DNA from: an uncultured Bacteroidota bacterium | GTDB lineage: Bacteria; Bacteroidota; Bacteroidia; Bacteroidales; VadinHA17 | Length of the DNA stretch: 64,000 nt | Direction: 5' to 3' | Assembly: GCA_903844815.1 (NCBI GenBank) | Contig: CAIMVD010000002.1 | Location: forward strand, 1 to 64,000 | Shown: positions 1 through 7,520 of the stretch, in pieces | Layout: each line of letters begins with the position of its first letter | How positions within the stretch are numbered: the first letter of the stretch is position 1 | The notes under the pieces: generated by a model | Told to the model about the DNA's origin: nothing | What the model saw: only the letters and a program-made list of their open reading frames with translations | The model's database searches: none | Made by a program: the position numbers and the translations under genes

Positions 1-2
1 CG

Positions 3-1472
3 GTTATAAATGGCTTCTCCGCTACAACCGGAATACCAATTATAAATGGATTCTCCATTACCAACGGAATACCTGTTTTAAATGGATTCTCCATTACCAA
101 CGGAATACCAATTACAAATGGATCCTCACTTACCAGCGGAATTCCGATAATAAACGGGTTGCTGAAAATTAATAGCAGTACTATAAATGAAACCAGCAAC
201 AGCGGTTCAATATTCATCTACGACTCACTCGATTTTGCTCAGAAAAATAATATCAGTTTCAAGCCAATCGCTGCTATTACGGGCACCAATACAGGAACTC
301 ACTGGATAATCCCCGGATCATTTCTTTCAGAGAATTTCAATGTCACCTATGGCCCCGGCATACTTACAATAGAACAAGCGCCTTTGTCCATTTCGATTGA
401 TAATTCTACAAAAATTTACGGATCGAAGGACCCTGAATTAACCTATAAGACAACTGAAGGGCATCTCTTTGGCGCTGATTCAATCACAGGAAACCCCGTA
501 AGAGTATCCGGGGAAAAGGCAGGTTCATACAGAATTATGAAAGGAACTATTTCAGCAGGACCTGACTACACGACCAGCATTGATAGAGGAACCCTTTCCA
601 TAAGAAAAGCAAATTTGACTGTTGCCGCCTCAACCCAGGCTATTCTGGCGGGCGATAACATTCCTGCAATAACCTTTACTTTTGCCGGCTGGCAATTTTC
701 AGATACTCCTGAAAAAGTATTTGGAACAGATGGGCCTTCATACACTGTTTCACCTGTATATACTCATGACGCCGGTACTTATATAATCAAGCCATCGGAC
801 TCGCCGGCTAACTACTTTATTACAGCTGTTCCCGGGTACCTTTATGTAAATCCGGCAGGAAGCAAGGCAAAAAGCATTGACCCGGCCTTATCCTGCGTGG
901 AAAAACTGGTAATCCCTGTTTCAGGTTATTCTTACATTGCCCACTTCGTCTACTATAACACAAACTATACCGACTTGTACATTCCGGCCGGGAACAATAA
1001 TTATGTTTCCGGAAAAGGGAAGTTCAGCCCCGTCAATCAGCCAAGCCTGTTCACACATGCCGGTGGTACATTTGATATTCTTTTCGACGGCACCTCAATA
1101 ACGTGGAATATAACTTCGATAAAATACGGCAAGACCGTTACTGAGAAAGCATCTGCAAGTTCCGCATCAACTATATGTAAAACTTCAGCAAAAGATGCGG
1201 TAATCTCCGATGAAACAGAAACGGAAACAGACCTGAACCCAGTAGCCTACCCTAACCCTGCTACCGATAAGGTCACAATTCATTATGAAGAGATAACAGA
1301 ACATTCATCGATAACTATAACCGATATGAAAGGAAGCTCATATCCTGCATCAATACTTACCATTTCGGATGATCGGCTGGAACTTGATACCAGAAATCTC
1401 CCGTCGGGATTATACATAATAGGTATCTTTGAGGGTACAAAACATAAACAATTCACGATAGTTATAAAATAA
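3..1472 (+). CDS. T9SS-secreted MBG-domain protein, 3' part only (paralogue of the gene at 1954)
   Basis: The reading frame is open from the left edge, so the true start lies outside the window; 489 residues are visible. A TTG near 159 is not a credible start because the frame upstream of it encodes the same repeat type. The visible part begins with an alternating hexapeptide array (NGFSIT and NGIPIx units). It continues with two MBG-like beta modules (each with a KIYGSKDPE-like or related motif), a beta domain containing YIAHFVYYN and FDGTSITW, and ends in a T9SS type A sorting domain (AYPNPATDKV at the start, KQFTIVIK at the end). It aligns over its whole visible length with the C-terminal quarter of the 1801-residue protein that follows, so the two are tandem paralogues. 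Whether the missing N-terminus also carries a subtilisin domain cannot be seen. Likely cell-surface or secreted; function unknown. Confidence 0.9.
   Translation, partial: VINGFSATTGIPIINGFSITNGIPVLNGFSITNGIPITNGSSLTSGIPIINGLLKINSSTINETSNSGSIFIYDSLDFAQKNNISFKPIAAITGTNTGTHWIIPGSFLSENFNVTYGPGILTIEQAPLSISIDNSTKIYGSKDPELTYKTTEGHLFGADSITGNPVRVSGEKAGSYRIMKGTISAGPDYTTSIDRGTLSIRKANLTVAASTQAILAGDNIPAITFTFAGWQFSDTPEKVFGTDGPSYTVSPVYTHDAGTYIIKPSDSPANYFITAVPGYLYVNPAGSKAKSIDPALSCVEKLVIPVSGYSYIAHFVYYNTNYTDLYIPAGNNNYVSGKGKFSPVNQPSLFTHAGGTFDILFDGTSITWNITSIKYGKTVTEKASASSASTICKTSAKDAVISDETETETDLNPVAYPNPATDKVTIHYEEITEHSSITITDMKGSSYPASILTISDDRLELDTRNLPSGLYIIGIFEGTKHKQFTIVIK
9..152 (+). repeat. Four 36-bp in-frame tandem repeats
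   Basis: Units at 9-44, 45-80, 81-116 and 117-152 each encode two hexapeptides, NGFSxT followed by NGIPxx. Units 2 and 3 differ at only a few bases; units 1 and 4 are more diverged. The array may continue to the left of the window. Confidence 0.85.
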
Positions 1473-1571
1473 TGGATGAATCCTAACTGAACTTACTCTG
1501 CGCTTTCTTTCTACGCCTTAATACAGAGGGTATTTGACCGGATTATAAAAAAATCAGCACCGGCTTGCCGG

Positions 1572-1757
1572 GAATATTTAGTTAAAACAAAGAGCGATTC
1601 AATGGCAGATCAGAAAATAAAATTTGATAAAGCGATGAACGAATGGATGGGAAAAAACAGGCAGACAGATGACATTTCTGTTATCGGATTCAGGACCAAT
1701 TACTGGCTAAAATATTTGATTCTGAACCACTCTCAATATTGTATCATTTCATCCTAA
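1572..1757 (+). pseudogene. Remnant of a SpoIIE/PP2C-type phosphatase C-terminus
   Basis: A frame through this stretch reads EYLVKTKSDSMADQK and then EWMGKNRQTDDISVIGFR (to about 1694), followed by unrelated residues and a stop at 1755-1757. This matches the last 40 or so residues of SpoIIE-type phosphatases, including the intact phosphatase encoded at 7521, which ends with SESMAEQK and WKGDNDQLDDIVVAGIK. The paired Asp (DD) is the metal-binding pair of the PP2C fold. Nothing of the N-terminal TPR or catalytic core is present. It sits directly downstream of the first giant protein, exactly where the intact phosphatase sits after the second one. Inference: leftover of a deleted gene after tandem duplication. 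Confidence 0.7.
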
Positions 1758-1864
1758 AAATGTAAAAACCACCGCTTTTATTGACAAAATAAGCCTCATT
1801 TTGACTAACAGCTAAATTTTATTGACCATTATTTAGGAATATGGCTTTTTAGTAAAGAGGAAAT

Positions 1865-1895
1865 TTTGCACAGACAGATTTAATATCTATTTTTG
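1865..1895 (+). promoter_or_regulatory. Bacteroidota-type promoter for the gene at 1954
   Basis: TTTG at 1865-1868, a 19-nt spacer, then TATTTTTG at 1888-1895 match the -33/-7 consensus (TTTG and TAnnTTTG). A start about 7 nt later gives a leader of roughly 50 nt. The leader ends in a strong purine stretch, gaggagga, just before the ATG at 1954, unusual for this phylum, where Shine-Dalgarno sites are often weak. Confidence 0.65.
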
Positions 1896-1953
1896 TTGCG
1901 GGGAATACCGTATCGAAAGGTACAAACGTTTTTAACAATAAAGAGGAGGAGAT

Positions 1954-4900
1954 ATGAAATCATTAATTTTGAAACTCGTTAACGGGATAGGTGGAGCAAT
2001 TTACCAGAAGGGAATACTCTTATCAGTCCTGTTTGTAAATCTCACAATTGCGGTTGCTTTCGGGCAGACCGGTAAAGAAGTTGAGATAACTCTGGAAGGT
2101 ATTGAATCGCTTGGCAACGGCAAATATGCCGCTCACTTTAGCTATAATAACCCAAATACTACTGATATAGCTATTTCGGATACAAGTAGTTCTATTTCCG
2201 TCAGTGACCAGCTGACGAAAAAAATCAAAGCAAAGAAAAGCAAGTCGCTTACCAAATTCAAAGCAGGGAAACAGGCCTTTGCCTTTGATAAAGAGTTTTC
2301 GGGCGATGAAGAAGTTTCCTGGACAATTGTTTTGCCAAACGGCGTAACAAAAAAAGTTTCTGCAAGCAAAGACTCAAAAAAGTGTACAATACTCCCCTCC
2401 TATACTCCACCTTCAAACGGCAAGCATGCGATCTCAATACTTGGTCCTGAGCTTGCGTCACTTTTTGAAAGCTTTTCAGCCACCGGCGCCTTAGGCTCGA
2501 AGTCTGTTTTCATTATCCGCGACTCAAAGGTTCTGATTGAGATAAAATCAACAACCGGCAACTTTGACAAATTACTTGACAAACTAATTACCAAAACAGG
2601 TTTTACTTCAGAATCTTCTTTGCCGGGTAACAATCTGATTACCGGCTGGATCCCCATAATCAATCTTATGAGCATCCAGGATTATGCAAAATACGTCGAA
2701 TATGTCAGACCTGTATTCCCATCAATCATCAACAATTCCGGCCGTGCACTTAACCTCGGAGATTACTCGTTGCACTCTGATGTTGCCAGGAAAGGATACG
2801 GAATAACAGGAAAAGGTGTCAAGGTCGGTGTACTTTCCGACAGTTACGATTCTAAAGGATTATCTGGCAACGATGTTATCAACGGAGATCTTCCCGGGGC
2901 AGGGAACATTGACGGGAACCTTCAGAATGTTGAAATCGTTAAGGAGTTTCCCTATACATCTTCCTCTCTGATTGATGAGGGTCGCGGAATGCTTCAGATA
3001 GTTCATGACATAGCACCAGGGGCTAATCTCGCCTTCAGGACCGGTTTTGTAAGCCCTGTCGATATGGCCGCTGGAATCATTGAACTGGCCGACAATGGGT
3101 GTGATATTATAATCGACGACATAACTCATATAACAGAGCCTTTTTTCAGCGACGGTATAGTCTCACAGGCTGTCAATACTGTTGCAACCAAAGGTGTATC
3201 CTATTTTTCTGCTGCAGGAAACTATGGAAAAAAATCATATTCAGCAGCTTTTATTCCTTCGAAAATTACCTTGCCTGCAGGCATTACAGGTACGGCCCAT
3301 GATTTCGGAAGCGGTGATATCTTCCAGAACGTCACTTTAAAAGATGGAAATTATTTAATCGTAATGCAGTGGGTAGATGCCGTAAATGCGAAAAACGATT
3401 TCGATATCTATCTTTCAAGTGAAGATGGCACAAGCTACCTTGGATACAACAGAAATAATATTGGCTCTCAGCCAATTGAGATATTGCCTTTTACCGTGAA
3501 AAACGGAGGCACAAATACAAACATTATGATTACCAGGACATCCGGGAGTGATAATCCGGTTGTAAAATATATTGTTTTCAAGGGCGATATAGTGATAAAC
3601 GAGTATTTTTCAGGCAATTCCACAATTGTTGGCCAGGCTAACTCTCTTGGCGCAATAACTGTAGGTGCAGTGAAATATGACAATACTCCCTATTACGGGG
3701 TCCCCGTTCCGACGATAGCCTCTTTTTCTTCTATCGGAGGAACAATGGTTAATGGCACAGTCAGACAGAAACCCGACATTACTGCTCCCAACGGAGTAAA
3801 TACAACTGTTAAGCTAAGTCCGAACGATCTCGATGGCGATGGTAATTTCGATTTTTTCGGCACTTCAGCATCTTCATCTCATGCAGCTGCAGTTGCCGCA
3901 CTTCTGAAGGAAGCCAAAACGACATTTTCAAATGAAACATTAAATCCGGAACAGACTCGAAAACTGCTTCTGTCTACTGCATTAGATATGGATGAGACCG
4001 GATTTGACATGAACACCGGTTACGGTTTCATTCAGGCCGATGCTGCCATAGCAACTTTTGCTGCTCCAAAACCTGAGATTGGCGAACTGATTTTATCACT
4101 TGGATCAATCCCCGGGAAATCAACTATCAGGATAACTGTCAAGGGAAACAACTTCATCGCAGAGACCAGCATAACGATGAATAAGGAAGTTCTTAAAACA
4201 ACCTTTGTAAGCGCCACTGAAGTTATTGCTACAATACCTGTATTTTCAGGCGACCCTGCAATTCAGGCCTACAATCCGCCGATATCCTCAAGTAAGCTTG
4301 ACGGTGGCTACTCCAATTCATTTTATTTCTCCAGACCATACAAGGACACACTAACATTTGTTGCTGAAAATGCTGCGAAAAAATACGGGGAGCCTGTACC
4401 ATCATTCACATATACAATCACAATGGCAGGCCTTCCTTTTAACACTAAAGAGCTTACGCCTGAAGAACTTGCAAGGATTTCTGATGTTCACTTCATAACT
4501 ACAGGTTCTCCAACCAGCACAGGTGGCGGTTATATAATCCGACCATATTTTGAACCGGCACTGGGATCAATTACCGATAAGAAAAATCCTTTATATGCTG
4601 TCGACAGCACTTTGCTCGGAAAATTCAAGGTTTTGTTCAATGATGGAACACTTACTGTGGAGAGAATACCTCTTAAGATTACGCCAAATAATCTCACAAA
4701 AACCTATGGACAAACCCTTACCTCCTCAGAGATCTCATACAATTATGAGCTCGACATAACAGGATTGAAAATTACCGAAGAGGAGAAAAAAATAATGCTT
4801 GAGGCAGCTAAAGCAGAACACATGGCGTCGCTGGCCGACGGAGTTCTTCTCATCGACGGAACTACCATATTCTCAGGCATTCCGATAATTAATGGAATAC

Positions 4901-7359
4901 CAATCATCAATGGAATACCGATCATTAATGGTACGGCCATTGTGAACGGCCAGGAGGTTAAAGTTGTAAATGGCCAGACTTTCATTAACGGGATACCAAT
5001 CATTAATGGAATTCCGATTATAAACGGCATTCCGATTATAAACGGGTACCCGATAGTCAATCCTGCCGACATTATCTCAGCACAAGCCCTCTTCAACGGC
5101 ATAATCATCGAAATTGTCAAGGGAATTGTTGTGAAGGTAGGTGATCTGACTTTGCCAAATGGTATTCCAATTATTAACGGCATACCAATAATAAATGGAA
5201 CCGCTTTAATCGACAATATTCAGGTTAAGGTAGAAAACGGCGTTACATTTGTCAATAATATAGCAGTAACATCCCTTAATACAATTGTTAACGGGATCCC
5301 GATCATTAACGGAATACCAATCATCAACTCGATGTATGTTGTTGATGGTATCGGAATGTTCAACGGTCTTGAAATACAAATCACGAACGGCATTCCGATA
5401 ATCAACGGAATTCCAATCATTAATGGTATTCCGATCATAAACGGGATTCCGATAATTAACGGTATTCCAATAATTAATGGTATTCCGATAATAAACGGGA
5501 TTCCGATTATTAATGGCATTCCGATAATTAACGGAGTATCCCTGACAAACTCTTTAAATGAAAATGAATTTGTCAGCCTTGAAAACATGAGCATGATGGC
5601 AAGCGAAACTGCCCTAGCGAATTCATTGTCGACGGTGAACGGAATTCCGATAATAAATGGCATTCCAATAATAAACGGAATCTCCGGAAACATACCCGAT
5701 GAATCACTTATAACGGCAGTAAATCATCAGCAGCCTGACGGAACCGTCACCGATGATCAGGGGAATATTCTGGCCAATGGCATTCCGATTATTAACGGAG
5801 TTGCACTCATCAGTGGAATTCCAATTATAAACGGTATTCCGATAATTAACGGTATTCCTATTATCAACGGGATTCCTATTATCAACGGGATTCCTATCAT
5901 AAACGGAAAAACTAAAACCAGCGGAATTCCAATAGTAATTGGAGCTACTTCCACCGATGAAATTCCAATAATCAATGGGTCTACTCTTATCAGCGAAACA
6001 ACAGGTACTTCTAATGGAACATTAATAAGCGAGAGTGCTGTGGTGAACGGAATACCGATTATTAACAGTAATACTATTAATGCGAGCAGCAATGCCGGTT
6101 TAATATTCATTTACGATGCGCTTGATTTTGCCGAGCAACAGAATCTCAGTTTTAAACCAATAGCCGCAGTTACCGGAAGCAATGCAGGAACCCATTGGAT
6201 AATACCGGGATCATATCTTTCAGAAAACTATAATGTATCCTACGGTTTGGGCATACTTACTGTAGAGAAAGCGCCTCTGACTGTCACAGTTGCCAGTACT
6301 GCAAAAATCTACGGATCTAAAGACCCTGAGTTTACCTACAAGGTAACATCAGGTCAGCTTTTCGGCGCCGATGCAATTTCAGGAAATCCTGTCAGGGCAG
6401 CTGGAGAAAAAGCAGGATCATACAAGATTGAAGCAGGCACTATTACAGCCGGTCTCGATTACAAAACAACGGTTGTAACAGGAACCCTTACAATACAGAA
6501 AGCGCCTCTGACGGTAACGGCATCAACCCAGGCTATAATAGCAGGAGCAGCCCTTCCAAAGTTTACTTTTGCTTATTCACGCTTCCAGTTTACCGATACT
6601 CCTGAAAGCGTCTTTGGCACAGCAGGTCCTTCATATACAGTTTCACCTTCATATAAAGGCCTTGCAGGTACTTATACGATCACTCCTTATGGATCTCCTG
6701 CAAACTATATAATAACATCAATTCCCGGTTATCTTTATGTTAACCCGACAGGTTCTAAGTCAAGATGTATTGTTCCGGTATTTTCGTGCATTGAAAAACT
6801 TGTAGTACCAATATCAGGTTTTTACTATATTGCCCATTTCAATTATTCCAATAGCAATGCTACTGATGTCTATATTCCGGTAGGAAAGAGTAATATTGTA
6901 ACTGGAAAAGGCAAGTTCAGTCCGATGACTCAGCCAAGTCTTTTCAAAACAACTGGCGGATCAATGGATGTCCTTTTCGACGGAACTTCGATATCATGGA
7001 GCATAACAAGCCTTAGTGTCGGTAAAATAGTTACTATGACAGCTACAGCAAGCTCCACTTCATCGATATGCAAGACCACTATTAAAGCTATGGCATCACC
7101 TGAATCTGAAGAGACCGATGTGGTTCCTGTAGCTTACCCGAACCCTGCTACCGACAAGGTTACTATCGATGCTGAAGAGATTACTGAAAATTCAGTGATT
7201 TCAATAACCGATATGAAAGGAAGCACATATCCTGTATCAATACTTTCTATTTCTGATGATCATCTGGAGCTTGATACCAGAAATCTCTCTTCGGGAGTAT
7301 ATATTATTGGTATCCTTGATGGTACAAAATATAAGCAGTTTACCATAGTAGTAAAATAG
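1954..7359 (+). CDS. Giant T9SS-secreted subtilisin-like protein with MBG domains and a GIPIIN hexapeptide array
   Basis: 1801 residues. A long-n-region signal peptide covers about 1-38. A beta domain follows (about 40-144), then a prodomain-like region, then an S8 peptidase domain with the triad visible as Asp296 (SDSYD), His351 (QIVHD) and Ser638 (GTSASSSH), and oxyanion Asn in SAAGN. A beta insertion (about 430-550) lies between His and Ser. Next come an IPT/TIG-like domain (about 705-795), an MBG domain (about 797-904), a second MBG domain interrupted by the hexapeptide array (975-1371), further MBG modules (to about 1595), a second copy of the N-terminal beta domain (about 1597-1700) and a T9SS sorting domain (about 1728-1801). 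The order and triad indicate a secreted, surface-attached protease; the substrate and the role of the array are unknown. Start fixed by the promoter and purine-rich site upstream. Confidence 0.92.
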   Translation: MKSLILKLVNGIGGAIYQKGILLSVLFVNLTIAVAFGQTGKEVEITLEGIESLGNGKYAAHFSYNNPNTTDIAISDTSSSISVSDQLTKKIKAKKSKSLTKFKAGKQAFAFDKEFSGDEEVSWTIVLPNGVTKKVSASKDSKKCTILPSYTPPSNGKHAISILGPELASLFESFSATGALGSKSVFIIRDSKVLIEIKSTTGNFDKLLDKLITKTGFTSESSLPGNNLITGWIPIINLMSIQDYAKYVEYVRPVFPSIINNSGRALNLGDYSLHSDVARKGYGITGKGVKVGVLSDSYDSKGLSGNDVINGDLPGAGNIDGNLQNVEIVKEFPYTSSSLIDEGRGMLQIVHDIAPGANLAFRTGFVSPVDMAAGIIELADNGCDIIIDDITHITEPFFSDGIVSQAVNTVATKGVSYFSAAGNYGKKSYSAAFIPSKITLPAGITGTAHDFGSGDIFQNVTLKDGNYLIVMQWVDAVNAKNDFDIYLSSEDGTSYLGYNRNNIGSQPIEILPFTVKNGGTNTNIMITRTSGSDNPVVKYIVFKGDIVINEYFSGNSTIVGQANSLGAITVGAVKYDNTPYYGVPVPTIASFSSIGGTMVNGTVRQKPDITAPNGVNTTVKLSPNDLDGDGNFDFFGTSASSSHAAAVAALLKEAKTTFSNETLNPEQTRKLLLSTALDMDETGFDMNTGYGFIQADAAIATFAAPKPEIGELILSLGSIPGKSTIRITVKGNNFIAETSITMNKEVLKTTFVSATEVIATIPVFSGDPAIQAYNPPISSSKLDGGYSNSFYFSRPYKDTLTFVAENAAKKYGEPVPSFTYTITMAGLPFNTKELTPEELARISDVHFITTGSPTSTGGGYIIRPYFEPALGSITDKKNPLYAVDSTLLGKFKVLFNDGTLTVERIPLKITPNNLTKTYGQTLTSSEISYNYELDITGLKITEEEKKIMLEAAKAEHMASLADGVLLIDGTTIFSGIPIINGIPIINGIPIINGTAIVNGQEVKVVNGQTFINGIPIINGIPIINGIPIINGYPIVNPADIISAQALFNGIIIEIVKGIVVKVGDLTLPNGIPIINGIPIINGTALIDNIQVKVENGVTFVNNIAVTSLNTIVNGIPIINGIPIINSMYVVDGIGMFNGLEIQITNGIPIINGIPIINGIPIINGIPIINGIPIINGIPIINGIPIINGIPIINGVSLTNSLNENEFVSLENMSMMASETALANSLSTVNGIPIINGIPIINGISGNIPDESLITAVNHQQPDGTVTDDQGNILANGIPIINGVALISGIPIINGIPIINGIPIINGIPIINGIPIINGKTKTSGIPIVIGATSTDEIPIINGSTLISETTGTSNGTLISESAVVNGIPIINSNTINASSNAGLIFIYDALDFAEQQNLSFKPIAAVTGSNAGTHWIIPGSYLSENYNVSYGLGILTVEKAPLTVTVASTAKIYGSKDPEFTYKVTSGQLFGADAISGNPVRAAGEKAGSYKIEAGTITAGLDYKTTVVTGTLTIQKAPLTVTASTQAIIAGAALPKFTFAYSRFQFTDTPESVFGTAGPSYTVSPSYKGLAGTYTITPYGSPANYIITSIPGYLYVNPTGSKSRCIVPVFSCIEKLVVPISGFYYIAHFNYSNSNATDVYIPVGKSNIVTGKGKFSPMTQPSLFKTTGGSMDVLFDGTSISWSITSLSVGKIVTMTATASSTSSICKTTIKAMASPESEETDVVPVAYPNPATDKVTIDAEEITENSVISITDMKGSTYPVSILSISDDHLELDTRNLSSGVYIIGILDGTKYKQFTIVVK
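4876..6066 (+). repeat. GIPIIN hexapeptide-coding array (18-bp period)
   Basis: About 27 exact GIPIIN units plus variants (GYPIVN, GIPIVI, DEIPIIN) occur in clusters of two to eight separated by short non-repeat linkers. The longest run is eight tandem units at 5389-5532. In that run no two 18-bp units are identical: all four Gly codons, several Ile codons, CCA/CCG and AAT/AAC are mixed, while the protein sequence is invariant. The array lies inside an MBG domain. Confidence 0.95.
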
Positions 7360-7399
7360 ACTATGGATAAACCCTGAACCATCAATAAAAAATAAGTTT

Positions 7400-7432
7400 A
7401 TGAGGGAAAATCTTTTCCCTCATTTCTTATTT
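7400..7432 (+). terminator. Hairpin terminator after the giant protein gene
   Basis: Perfect 11-bp inverted repeat ATGAGGGAAAA / TTTTCCCTCAT around a 2-nt centre (7400-7423), followed by a T-rich tail. It lies between the 1954 and 7521 genes, suggesting the phosphatase is transcribed separately or by read-through. Confidence 0.6.
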
Positions 7433-7520
7433 TAAACATTTGAATATGAAAAATGAATTTGGGAATTTTATTATTAACTTGTAACTCAATTTTTACGCAC
7501 ACTACCCTGCAGAAAAGACA

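Noticed and set aside
1-158. TTG at 159 as the start of the first gene
   Set aside because: The same frame is open to the window edge and encodes the same repeats.
4743-6110. Long open frames on the minus strand across the GIPIIN array
   Set aside because: They are forced by the repeat period and the codon choice of the plus-strand gene and have no signal, start site or family match.
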